Source: Pseudactinotalea terrae (GTDB taxonomy: Bacteria; Actinomycetota; Actinomycetes; Actinomycetales; Beutenbergiaceae). Taken from it: DNA of 64,000 nucleotides. The stretch covers positions 1-64,000 of the forward strand of contig NZ_WNXZ01000008.1 in NCBI RefSeq assembly GCF_009733845.1. Direction: 5' to 3'. Of the stretch, positions 24,133 through 31,480 are shown piece after piece (the first letter of the stretch is position 1; each line of letters opens with the position of its first letter). The notes below the pieces were generated by a model, which did not search any database, was not told the DNA's origin, and was given only the letters and a program-made list of their open reading frames with translations. Made by a program: the position numbers and the translations under genes.

Positions 24133-25157
24133 ACCCTGACAACGATCTTCATGACGTCGGCATCGCCGTTGCGCCGCATCGCGGCGTCGAGGTCGTCGAG
24201 CCCGACGGCGGCGGTCACCAGGTCCGCGACCCTCACCCGGCCCGAGCTCACCAGGGCGATCGCCGTCGGCCAGGTGTCGACGTACCGGAACAGGCCCTCG
24301 AGGCGCAGCTCGCGGCTCTGCACCCGGAACAGGTCGAGCTCGATGCGGTCCGAGCCCATACCGACCATGACGGCCGTGCCGCCCGCACGCAGCGCCCGGA
24401 TGCCGGCGTCGATGGCTCGTGGTGCACCCGAGGCGTCGACGAGCGCGTGGAAGTGCTCCTCGGGCACCGGCTCCACGGTCGGGTCGAGCACGGCGGTCGC
24501 GCCGTGCGCGAGCGCCACCGCGCGGCGGCTCCCGAGCGGGTCGGACACGACCACCTCGGTGGCGCCGAACGCGGCCGCGGCGGCCGCCGTCAGCACCCCG
24601 ATCGGGCCGGCGCCGGTGACGAGCACGCGTGAGCCGGGCACCACGCCCGCCTTGCGGACGGCTGCGATGCCCACGCTGAGCGGCTCCAGGAGCGCGGCTT
24701 CGTCGTCGGACATGCCCTCGGGGAGCTCGAACGCGAAGTCGGCGGGGACGGCGATGTAGTCGGCGAACGCCCCGTGGACCGGGGGAGCGGAGGGGAACTC
24801 GACGTCGCGGCACAGGTTGTACTGCCCGCCGAGGCAGTAGCCGCAGCGGCGGCAGGGTCGCTGCGGGTCGACCGCGACGCGTTCGCCGATGCGCGCCGGG
24901 TCGACGCCCTGCCCGACGGCGGCGATCACACCCGCGACCTCGTGCCCGAGGATCAGCGGCTCGGTGACAACCAGGTCCCCGACGCGGCCGTGCTGCCAGA
25001 AGTGCACGTCGGAGCCGCACAGCCCGACCGATGTCGGCCGGACCAGCACCTCGAACGGACCGGGCTGCGGCGTGAGGGTCTCACGGATCTCGATCCGCTG
25101 CGGCCCGTCGAGGAACGCGGCTCGCATGGTCGGGGGGACGGGGGCTGAGGTGACCAC
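24129..25157 (-). CDS. Zinc-dependent medium-chain (sorbitol-type) alcohol dehydrogenase
   Basis: A 342-residue medium-chain dehydrogenase of the polyol/threonine dehydrogenase group. Catalytic zinc ligands are C47, H72 and E73 (GLCGSDVHFW, ILGHEVAG); the structural zinc is held by C102, C105, C108 and C116 (CRRCGYCLGGQYNLC). The NAD(P) fold starts at VTGAGPIGV, and the preceding LLEPLSVG is typical of sorbitol dehydrogenases. GTG at 25157 was kept; ATG at 25127 also fits. The C-terminal 148 bp are duplicated as a fragment at 20281-20428. Substrate could be any secondary polyol; neighbours do not settle it. Confidence 0.88.
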   Translation of the reverse strand: MVTSAPVPPTMRAAFLDGPQRIEIRETLTPQPGPFEVLVRPTSVGLCGSDVHFWQHGRVGDLVVTEPLILGHEVAGVIAAVGQGVDPARIGERVAVDPQRPCRRCGYCLGGQYNLCRDVEFPSAPPVHGAFADYIAVPADFAFELPEGMSDDEAALLEPLSVGIAAVRKAGVVPGSRVLVTGAGPIGVLTAAAAAAFGATEVVVSDPLGSRRAVALAHGATAVLDPTVEPVPEEHFHALVDASGAPRAIDAGIRALRAGGTAVMVGMGSDRIELDLFRVQSRELRLEGLFRYVDTWPTAIALVSSGRVRVADLVTAAVGLDDLDAAMRRNGDADVMKIVVRV

Positions 25158-25166
25158 CGCAGCAGC

Positions 25167-25949
25167 CTACGAGGGGCGGCGGCGGCGCGGCGCGAGCAGC
25201 CGAGGTGGTTCGCCGAGCAGGAAGTCGAGCAGGAGCGCGTGGCACAGGTCGGGTTTCTCCCAGAGCAGCCCGTGGGAGGTGCCCGGTACGACCGCGAGCT
25301 CTGCTCGGGGCAGCGCCCGGGCCGCGGCGGTGGCGTGCTCGATGGTGACCTCGTCGTCGTCGGCGATCATCACGAGGGTGCGAACCTCGACGGCGCTGAG
25401 CTCGTGCGTGGTCATCTGCGGTTCCCGGCGGTGCAGCTCGGCCAGCTTGCGGGCGAGGGTGGGGTAGTGCGCGGCACCCTCCGGTGAGACCTCGCCGTAG
25501 GACTCGGCCAGGACGGCTTGGGGCTCTGCATCGAGCTCCTCGAGCACGCCGTCCGCCCAGCCGTCGCGGTGGAACGGCGCCGCGACCATCGCGAACCGCT
25601 CGACCAGATCGGGGCGTCGAGCGGCGACCCGCAGCCCGACGACCCCGCCGTCGCTGTACCCGAGCAGCCGGACCTTGCCGCCCACGACCTCCTCGACGAG
25701 GGCGATCGTGTCCGCCGCGTCGGTCTCGAAGGACAGTGGCTGGTCGTCGTCGGCGACGTGGCCATGCCCGCGGCGCTCGGGAAGCAGCAGCCGGAAGTGG
25801 GCGCCCAGTGCCTCCAAGTCGGGCGCGAACGCCCGTGCATCGACGCCACCGGGATGCAGCAGCACCAGCGGGGCGGCCGCAGCATCGCCGAGGTCGGCGA
25901 ACCAGAGGTCGTGCCCGCGCAGGCGGATCTGGGTGCCCTCGATCGTCAT
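25167..25949 (-). CDS. Alpha/beta hydrolase (downstream paralogue)
   Basis: A 260-residue alpha/beta-hydrolase-fold enzyme. LVLLHPGG is the oxyanion strand, GYSDGG the nucleophile elbow (Ser), IADDDEVT the acid region and GTSHGL the catalytic histidine. The substrate is not evident; the family covers esterases, haloperoxidase-like enzymes and C-C hydrolases. It is the last gene of a four-gene operon in which every junction is a four-base ATGA overlap, starting with two DHFR-like reductases. The C-terminal tail is arginine-rich. Confidence 0.85.
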   Translation of the reverse strand: MTIEGTQIRLRGHDLWFADLGDAAAAPLVLLHPGGVDARAFAPDLEALGAHFRLLLPERRGHGHVADDDQPLSFETDAADTIALVEEVVGGKVRLLGYSDGGVVGLRVAARRPDLVERFAMVAAPFHRDGWADGVLEELDAEPQAVLAESYGEVSPEGAAHYPTLARKLAELHRREPQMTTHELSAVEVRTLVMIADDDEVTIEHATAAARALPRAELAVVPGTSHGLLWEKPDLCHALLLDFLLGEPPRLLAPRRRRPS

Positions 25950-26734
25950 GCCGCGGGCCGCGTGGCTGTGGCGTGCCAGAGCCGGAGCGCGGCTCCGACC
26001 GCTTCCGGGCGCTCGTGCGGCAGCGCGTGACCGGCGTCGGCGACGACCACCGATGTCGCGTGCGGGTACGCGGCGAGCAGGCCGGTGTGCTGCCGGTATC
26101 CCACCCAGGCGTCCTGCCGGGCGGTCATGACGAGAACGGGGTTGGTGTACTCGGCCGCCAGGTCGAGCGTGTCGTCGGTCATCAGTCGCTCCACCGCCTG
26201 CTCGTCCCAGTGACCCAGCACGGGGGCGACGGCCTCGTGGAAGCGGGCAAGCGTGGCCGCCGTCTGGACCACGAAGTATCCGGTGTAGGCCTCGGCGAGC
26301 TCTGGCGGCAGCGAGGTGGCGGACCCGTCGTCGGCCACGACCACCGCGGGCTCCATGTGGTGGTCGGTCGAGACCATCGGGCACAGCAGCGCGAGCCCTC
26401 GGACCTGCACCGGGCGGCGGGCGGCCAGACCACGGGCCAGGTGCGCGCCGAAGGAGTGGCCGACCAGGGTGAACGGCTCGTCGCCGAGCACGGCGGTCAC
26501 GAGCTCGTCGAGCGCGTCGAGGGCCGCCGTCGCCGACTCGATGCCAGTCGCGGTCGAGGAACCCATCCCCGGGAGGTCGGGGTACACCCGCCGGCAGTGC
26601 GCCAGCACCGGGTCGAGGAACCCGCGGATCTCCTGGTGCGCCGAGTACGCGCCGTGCAGCGCGAGCACCGGCGGCCCGGAGCCCACATCGGCATAGGCGA
26701 GGGTGGCGCCGGCGGTGGTCTGCACCGACGTCAC
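25946..26734 (-). CDS. Alpha/beta hydrolase (upstream paralogue)
   Basis: A 262-residue alpha/beta hydrolase. VLALHGAYSAHQE forms the oxyanion region, VGHSFGAHLARG the nucleophile elbow with canonical GHSFG, VMTARQDAWVG the acid region and ADAGHALPHERP the catalytic histidine. It is only distantly similar to the hydrolase that follows it, so the pair is not a recent duplication. It is coupled by ATGA overlaps to that gene and to the reductase before it. The operon probably answers to the HxlR protein encoded divergently at its head. Substrate unknown. Confidence 0.86.
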   Translation of the reverse strand: MTSVQTTAGATLAYADVGSGPPVLALHGAYSAHQEIRGFLDPVLAHCRRVYPDLPGMGSSTATGIESATAALDALDELVTAVLGDEPFTLVGHSFGAHLARGLAARRPVQVRGLALLCPMVSTDHHMEPAVVVADDGSATSLPPELAEAYTGYFVVQTAATLARFHEAVAPVLGHWDEQAVERLMTDDTLDLAAEYTNPVLVMTARQDAWVGYRQHTGLLAAYPHATSVVVADAGHALPHERPEAVGAALRLWHATATRPAA

Positions 26735-27354
26735 CGGTCTGCCTGCCTCTCGGCGAGGTCCGGGTAGTGCACTCGATACCGCGCGTGCGTGGTCAGCGAT
26801 GCCGGCCGCACCGCGATGGGCTCGAGATCGAGACGGCCCACGCCGTCGAGCAGTCGGATCCCCTTGCCGAGCACGACCGGCGAGATCTGCAGCGCGAGCT
26901 CGTCCACGAGGCCCGCGGCGAGGTAGGCGTTGGTGGTGGTCGGGCCACCGGCGATGTGGATGTCGCGGTCGCCGGCGACGTCACGGGCGCGGTCGAGAGC
27001 GGCGTGGATGCCGTCGGTGACGAAGTGGAAAGTGGTGCCGCCGTCCATCTCGATCGAGGGGTGCGGGTAGTGCGTGAGCACGAAGACCGGCGCGTGGTAC
27101 GGCGGGTTCGGGCCCCACCAGCCGCGCCAGTCACGATCCCACTCACCGCGGACCGGGCCGAACATGTTGCGGCCCATGATGTAGGCCCCGGCGCCGAGGA
27201 TCGCATCGATCTCGGCCTGGTTCTCCTCGGGGGTGTCAAACATCCAACGGTGCAGCGCACCCTCCGGGACGTCCCCGAAAGGCCGCTCCTCGGTCTGGTG
27301 CAGGCCCGTCCCGACGTTGTCCAGCGAGATGGACATGGTGGCGACAACGGTCAT
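26731..27354 (-). CDS. DHFR-like (RibD C-terminal-type) reductase, second copy
   Basis: A 207-residue protein of the dihydrofolate reductase/RibD C-terminal fold, widespread in actinobacteria as 'dihydrofolate reductase family'. VVATMSISLDNV is the first strand, YIMGRNMFG the conserved arginine turn, and IHIAGGPTTTNAYLAAGLVD (parts IHIAGGPTTT, AAGLVDE) the NADPH-binding region. These proteins are not usually the essential folate enzyme; natural substrates are mostly unknown. Translationally coupled on both sides. ATG at 27354 overlaps the stop of the paralogue at 27351. Confidence 0.86.
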   Translation of the reverse strand: MTVVATMSISLDNVGTGLHQTEERPFGDVPEGALHRWMFDTPEENQAEIDAILGAGAYIMGRNMFGPVRGEWDRDWRGWWGPNPPYHAPVFVLTHYPHPSIEMDGGTTFHFVTDGIHAALDRARDVAGDRDIHIAGGPTTTNAYLAAGLVDELALQISPVVLGKGIRLLDGVGRLDLEPIAVRPASLTTHARYRVHYPDLAERQADR

Positions 27355-27911
27355 GACCGGGTTCCGTTCACGCGGTAGTGCATCCCCACCGTCCCGTTGC
27401 CGAAACGGTGCTGGTCGATCAGCTCGAGGTCGATGCGGTGACCGCCCGCGAACATCGGCGCGCCGCTGCCGATCACGGTCGGGACCAGGAAGGTCCAGAC
27501 CTCGTCGACGAGACCGGCCGCGAAGGCCGCCCCCGCCAGCTCGGGACCGCCGATGCCCAGGTCCCGATCGCTGCTGGCCTTCAGCTCGGCGACCGCGTCG
27601 GGGTCGAAGGTCCGCTCGAGCCGGGTGCGCGGGAACGTGACCTCGGGCAGGGTCGAGGAGTAGACGACCTTGTCGGTCTCGCGCCACTGTCGGGCGAACT
27701 GTGCCTCGGCCGGGTCGGCGGTCTCGATGTCCATCGTGTCCCACGGCTCCATCAGCTCGTAGCTGCGGCGGCCGATGAGCAGGGTGCCGATGGTGGCGTG
27801 GACCTCGTTGACGAAGGTGTGCAGCTCCTCGTCGGGGAAGGCGAAGTCGAAGGAGCCGTCGGGCTCGGCGAAGTAGCCGTCGAGCGAGCCGGTCGCTGAG
27901 TAGATGAGCAT
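27351..27911 (-). CDS. DHFR-like (RibD C-terminal-type) reductase, first copy
   Basis: A 186-residue protein of the same fold as its neighbour: MLIYSATGSLDGYFAEPDG opens it, TLLIGRRSYELM holds the conserved arginine turn, and DLGIGGPELAGAAFAAGLVD (parts DLGIGGPEL, AAGLVDE) the NADPH site. ATG at 27911 was chosen because AGGAG stands four bases upstream. It heads a four-gene operon and lies divergent from an HxlR regulator with a long inverted repeat between them, so redox- or electrophile-responsive control is plausible (inference; HxlR relatives such as YodB and HypR respond to such stress). Confidence 0.87.
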   Translation of the reverse strand: MLIYSATGSLDGYFAEPDGSFDFAFPDEELHTFVNEVHATIGTLLIGRRSYELMEPWDTMDIETADPAEAQFARQWRETDKVVYSSTLPEVTFPRTRLERTFDPDAVAELKASSDRDLGIGGPELAGAAFAAGLVDEVWTFLVPTVIGSGAPMFAGGHRIDLELIDQHRFGNGTVGMHYRVNGTRS

Positions 27912-27928
27912 TGTTCTCCTCGATTGCT

Positions 27929-27983
27929 GGTTGCGATCTGCAACCACTCCGACGCTACCGCGGAGTAGTTGTAGGATGCAACC
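27929..27983. promoter_or_regulatory. Inverted repeat between HxlR and the reductase operon
   Basis: Two 23-bp arms (27929-27951, ending CAACCACTCCG, and 27961-27983, starting CGGAGTAGTTG) are inverted copies with about 18 of 23 matches and a nine-base centre. They fill the whole space between the divergent genes, so this is the probable HxlR operator. TAGGAT at 27972-27977 is the likely -10 of the HxlR gene. Confidence 0.75.
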
Positions 27984-27986
27984 GGT

Positions 27987-28484
27987 ATGGCGGAGAAACG
28001 TTCAGGGTGCCCGATCAACCTCTCGCTCGAGGTGATCGGTGACAAGTGGTCCCTGCTGGTGATCCGTGACATGACGTTCGGGAACCGCCGCCACTTCCGC
28101 GAGCTTCTCACCAGCTCCGAGGAGGGCATCGCCTCCAACATCCTCGCCGACCGCCTGCAGCGGCTGGTCGAGGCCGGGCTCATCACCCGCGCACCCGACC
28201 CGAGCCACAAGCAGAAGGTCGTCTACAGCCTCGCCGAGCCCGGCATCCAGCTCGTGCCGGTGATGGCGGCGCTCGGCAGCTGGGGGCGGCGGCACCTGCC
28301 GGTCTCGCGCGAGCTCTCGATCCGCGCCGAGCTGCTCGAGCGCGGTGGTCCCGCGCTGTGGGAGGACTTCATGGACGAGCTCCGTGAGCTCCACCTCGGG
28401 AAGGCCAGGCCCGACGGCGCCCGGTCCGTTCTCGCCCACCTCACCGAGGCCTACCTCGCCGAGGTGGCCCGCGCCGAGAACTAG
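27987..28484 (+). CDS. HxlR-family transcriptional regulator
   Basis: A 165-residue winged-helix regulator. CPINLSLEVIGDKWSLLVIRDM is the HxlR signature (parts CPINLSLEV, IGDKWSLLVIRDM), with FRELLTSSEEGIASNILADR as recognition region and VVYSLAEPG as the wing end. The cysteine at position 8 is the conserved one that acts as thiol sensor in some members. A C-terminal extension of about 45 residues follows the core domain. The ATG has no Shine-Dalgarno sequence; a -10-like TAGGAT precedes it by nine bases. It probably controls itself and the divergent reductase/hydrolase operon. Confidence 0.9.
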   Translation: MAEKRSGCPINLSLEVIGDKWSLLVIRDMTFGNRRHFRELLTSSEEGIASNILADRLQRLVEAGLITRAPDPSHKQKVVYSLAEPGIQLVPVMAALGSWGRRHLPVSRELSIRAELLERGGPALWEDFMDELRELHLGKARPDGARSVLAHLTEAYLAEVARAEN

Positions 28485-28485
28485 C

Positions 28486-28563
28486 TGCACCAGACTCGTG
28501 CCCAGATGGCCGGATCCCGCCCGGAACGGGTGAGATCGCGCATCTGGCCACGACTGTGGTGCA
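28486..28563. repeat. 78-bp intergenic palindrome
   Basis: Outer arms TGCACCAGACTCGTGCCCAG and its imperfect complement (ending CACGACTGTGGTGCA) flank an inner hairpin CCCGCCCGGAACGGG. It begins two bases after the HxlR stop and could act as its terminator, but its length and architecture resemble mobile REP-like palindromes. No second copy was seen in this window. Confidence 0.65.
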
Positions 28564-28619
28564 ACCACGCCTCGCGCGACGCGCTGCGCGAGCACCCCGA
28601 CCCGTGGTGAGGTGGGCGC

Positions 28620-28979
28620 ATGAACGACAGCGCCGTCGTCGAGCTCACGATCGTGCTCGACGCCACCGACCCCGCCGGTCTCGCCGACTTCTGGGCGGCG
28701 GCGCTGCGCTATCGGCGCGCAGGCGCGGTCGGGCCGTTCGAGGTGCTGCTTCCCCCGGAGGGCGACTCCAGACCGACGCTGCTCCTGCAGCGGGTGGCGG
28801 AGGCCAAGCAGGGCAAGAACCGGATGCACCTCGACCTGCACGTCGCGGACCTGGACCTCGAGGTCGACCGGCTGGTCGCGCTCGGCGCCCAGCGACTGGG
28901 CGAGGAGACGCTCGGCGAGCTCCGCTGGGTCCGGATGTGCGACCCGGAGGGCAACGAGCTGGACCTCGTCCAGGGCTGA
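28620..28979 (+). CDS. VOC-family (glyoxalase/bleomycin resistance-like) protein
   Basis: A 119-residue vicinal-oxygen-chelate domain protein. VELTIVLDATDPAGLADFWA opens the first beta-alpha-beta module and MHLDLHVADLDLEVDRLVALGA (parts MHLDLHVADLD, EVDRLVALGA) the second; WVRMCDPEGNELDLVQG is the usual end with the metal-ligand glutamate. Some metal ligands of true glyoxalases are not evident, so it may be a non-enzymatic binding protein. Its closest actinobacterial relatives are annotated only as VOC or glyoxalase-like. Stands alone, convergent with the aldo/keto reductase gene. Confidence 0.85.
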   Translation: MNDSAVVELTIVLDATDPAGLADFWAAALRYRRAGAVGPFEVLLPPEGDSRPTLLLQRVAEAKQGKNRMHLDLHVADLDLEVDRLVALGAQRLGEETLGELRWVRMCDPEGNELDLVQG

Positions 28980-28995
28980 GCTGCGCCTCGCCGTG

Positions 28996-29979
28996 TCAGA
29001 CGGCGTCGAGGCGTTCCCGGATCTCTGCCGGGAGATCGAGATCCGCCGCGCCCAGGAGGTCCTCGAGCTGGTCGAGCGAGCTCGGCCCGATCACGGGGAG
29101 CGCCGGCGCCTCGCCGCCCATCAGCCAGGCCAGCGCCACCTGCGACGGCGTCGCTCCCAGCTCCTGCGCGACCGCCCGCAGCTCGCGGATCCGCGCACGC
29201 GAACCGGCGCTGTCGCTGCCCCCGAAGAGCGGCTTGTCGTCCCGAGCCAGGGCGCCCTGCTCCAACGGCGAGTACGCGACGACCGTGACGTTCGTGCGGC
29301 CGTCCACGCCGCCCGCGGCCGCGTAGTCGAGGAGGTCGGCGTTCACCCAGTTCGTGCGCGGGGGCACCGGCGGCGGGTAGAGGTAGGAATGGCGTTGCTG
29401 CACGACGGCGTACGGCGCCACCCCTTGTCGCCTCGCCTCGGCGTGCGCCTCCGCGAGCCGCCAGGTGGCGACGTTCGAGATGCCGGACAGCTCCACGAGG
29501 CCCTCCGCCTGGAGCTTGCCGAAGGCGCCGACGGTCTCAGGGATCGGGGTGTCCCGGTCGTCCACGTGGCCGTAGAGGACATCGATCCGGTCGACGCCGA
29601 GGTGCCGGAGGCTCTCGCGGGCCTCACGGTCGACGACCTGCGCGCTCAGGCCCTGGTAGTTGTGCGGTGGCGTCGAGGACAGCGGCTTGCTCCGGTCCTT
29701 CTGTGCCGCGCCCAGCTTCGTGGCGATCGTGACCTGGTTGCGGGTGCCCCTGGCGGCGAGCCATCGGCCGATCACGTCCTCGCTCTCACGGCCGTGGCCG
29801 CCGACCCAGGCGTTGTAGTTGTTCGCCGTGTCGATGAAGGTGCCGCCGGCCTCGAGGAATCGGTCGAGGATCGCGAACGAGGTGGCCTCGTCGGTCCTGG
29901 TGCCGAAGTACATCGCGCCGAGCGCGAGCGTCGAGACCTCGAGAGCCCGCTCGCCCTCGCCGATGGTCGTGTAGCGCAT
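28996..29979 (-). CDS. Aldo/keto reductase
   Basis: A 327-residue NADPH-dependent aldo/keto reductase. The tetrad is recognisable: D in FIDTANNYNAWVGG with Y as general acid, K in ATKLGA and H in LYGHVDDRD. VVAYSPLEQGAL and SQVALAWLMG are typical of the family's C-terminal half. ATG at 29979 was chosen because AGGAGG stands six bases upstream. It is divergent from a MocR-type regulator gene, which suggests the reductase acts on a carbonyl compound linked to vitamin B6 or amino acid metabolism, as pyridoxal reductases of this family do (inference). Confidence 0.9.
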   Translation of the reverse strand: MRYTTIGEGERALEVSTLALGAMYFGTRTDEATSFAILDRFLEAGGTFIDTANNYNAWVGGHGRESEDVIGRWLAARGTRNQVTIATKLGAAQKDRSKPLSSTPPHNYQGLSAQVVDREARESLRHLGVDRIDVLYGHVDDRDTPIPETVGAFGKLQAEGLVELSGISNVATWRLAEAHAEARRQGVAPYAVVQQRHSYLYPPPVPPRTNWVNADLLDYAAAGGVDGRTNVTVVAYSPLEQGALARDDKPLFGGSDSAGSRARIRELRAVAQELGATPSQVALAWLMGGEAPALPVIGPSSLDQLEDLLGAADLDLPAEIRERLDAV

Positions 29980-30023
29980 GCCGTGCCTCCTCCTGTCGTG
30001 TGCCGCCACGCTAGGTCGATATC

Positions 30024-30065
30024 GGTCTGGGTGTACTGTCCAATCTCATGCTGGCAAGCCAGACC
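30024..30065. promoter_or_regulatory. Inverted repeat and promoter between MocR and aldo/keto reductase genes
   Basis: GGTCTGG at 30024-30030 and CCAGACC at 30059-30065 form an inverted repeat around TACTGT (30034-30039), a -10-like box eight bases before the MocR ATG. The right arm lies within the first codons of the regulator. Binding by MocR here could control both divergent genes. Confidence 0.5.
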
Positions 30066-31472
30066 AATCTGGCGTGGCACACGCTCCTCGACCTCGAGGC
30101 CGACGGACCGCTGGTCACCCGGGTAGAGCAAGGGCTCCGCCGTGCCGTGAGGTCGGGAGAGGTGCCGGAGGGCACCATGCTGCCACCGAGCCGCCGGATG
30201 GCCGAGACCCTCGGCGTCTCACGATGGGTGGTCACCCAGGTCTACGAACAGCTCGTGGCGGAGGGCGTGCTGGAAGCACGGGTCGGAGCCGGCACCCGCG
30301 TGGCGCGGACACGGCCGCCGAGCAGCCCCGGCGGCGAGCGAGAGCTGGCGGGCCCCGTGCCACCACTTCCCAGGCGGCCCAGCTACGACCTCCGACCGGG
30401 CGTCGCCGACCTGCGGCACGTCCCGCGCGAGGCGTGGACACGCGCGATGCGTGACGCGCTCGCCAAGGCGACCAACGACGACTTCGCGACCGCACCGGCG
30501 GCCGGGCACCCGGCCACCCGCACGGCCGTGGCCGACCACCTCCGAGAGGCGCGGATGGTGGACGCCCCGGCCGCCGCCGTCGTCATCACACGCGGAGCCA
30601 CCGATGCGATGGGCCGCGTCGGGGCCGCGCTGCGGGCAGCAGGGCACACGCACCTGCTCGTCGAGGATCCCTGCTGGCCGATGCTGCGCGACGTGGCCCA
30701 GCGGGCCGGGCTGACCCCGGTGCCGGTCCCGGTGGACGACGCCGGGATCGATGTCGGCGCCCTGGTGCGGTCGGCGGAAGCCACCGGTGCCCGCGCCGCC
30801 GTGGTCACGCCGGCGCACCAGTTCCCGCTCGGGGTGCCGCTGGCCGGGGAGCGGCGCGAGGCCCTGCTGGCGTGGGCGCGCGAGGCCGACGGCATCGTCA
30901 TCGAGGACGACTACGACGCCGAGTTTCGCTACGACCGCCGGCCGGTCGCGGCGCTGCAACGGCTCGACCCGGGCCGGGTGCTGCTGCTCGGCTCGACGAG
31001 CAAGACGATGTCCCCGGCGTTCGGGATCGGCTGGATGGTGGCCCCGGCGAGCTGGCGCGAGTCGTTGACGGCGTCCGCCGGGGAGGCGCCGTCGGTCCTC
31101 GCCCAGCTCGCGATGACCGAGATGCTGACCTCCGGTGCGTACGACCGGCACCTGCGGGCGGCGCGGCTGCGCTACCGGCGGCGGCACGACACCGTCGTCG
31201 CAGCGATCGAGACGTGCCTGCCGACGGCGACGATGTCCGGCCTCGCCGCCGGCCTCCACCTCGTCCTGGAGCTCGGGCCCGAGTCGCCGGACGCAGCGGA
31301 CGTGGTGCGCGCCGCGGCCGAGCTCGATGTGGGCATCACCGACATGCGGCGGTACGAGGCGGCGCCGTCGGCGTCCTCGCGGCGCCTCGTGCTCGGGTAC
31401 GGCAACCTCGCCGACGGCCGCCTGCCCGACGCCGTGGCGCTGCTCGCGGCCTGCGCGCGAGCTCGTGGCTGA
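30048..31472 (+). CDS. MocR-type regulator (GntR HTH fused to aminotransferase domain)
   Basis: A 474-residue MocR/PdxR-subfamily regulator. A GntR winged helix occupies residues 15-85 (LPPSRRMAETLGVSRWVVTQ) and a class I aminotransferase-fold domain fills the rest. The PLP-binding lysine is in GSTSKTMSPAFGIGWM, the aspartate in IEDDYDAEFRY and the C-terminal arginine in RLVLGYGNL. Such proteins sense PLP or an amino acid adduct; PdxR members activate vitamin B6 synthesis. No pdxST genes are in view, so the target is probably the divergent aldo/keto reductase gene. Its stop is eight bases from the convergent dehydrogenase stop. Confidence 0.92.
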   Translation: MLASQTNLAWHTLLDLEADGPLVTRVEQGLRRAVRSGEVPEGTMLPPSRRMAETLGVSRWVVTQVYEQLVAEGVLEARVGAGTRVARTRPPSSPGGERELAGPVPPLPRRPSYDLRPGVADLRHVPREAWTRAMRDALAKATNDDFATAPAAGHPATRTAVADHLREARMVDAPAAAVVITRGATDAMGRVGAALRAAGHTHLLVEDPCWPMLRDVAQRAGLTPVPVPVDDAGIDVGALVRSAEATGARAAVVTPAHQFPLGVPLAGERREALLAWAREADGIVIEDDYDAEFRYDRRPVAALQRLDPGRVLLLGSTSKTMSPAFGIGWMVAPASWRESLTASAGEAPSVLAQLAMTEMLTSGAYDRHLRAARLRYRRRHDTVVAAIETCLPTATMSGLAAGLHLVLELGPESPDAADVVRAAAELDVGITDMRRYEAAPSASSRRLVLGYGNLADGRLPDAVALLAACARARG

Positions 31473-31480
31473 GCCCGGCG

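Noticed and set aside
20509-25020. 1,503-codon minus-strand open frame spanning amidohydrolase, exporter, TetR and dehydrogenase genes
   Set aside because: Only its last third (the amidohydrolase) has protein-family features; the rest is the shadow of other genes.
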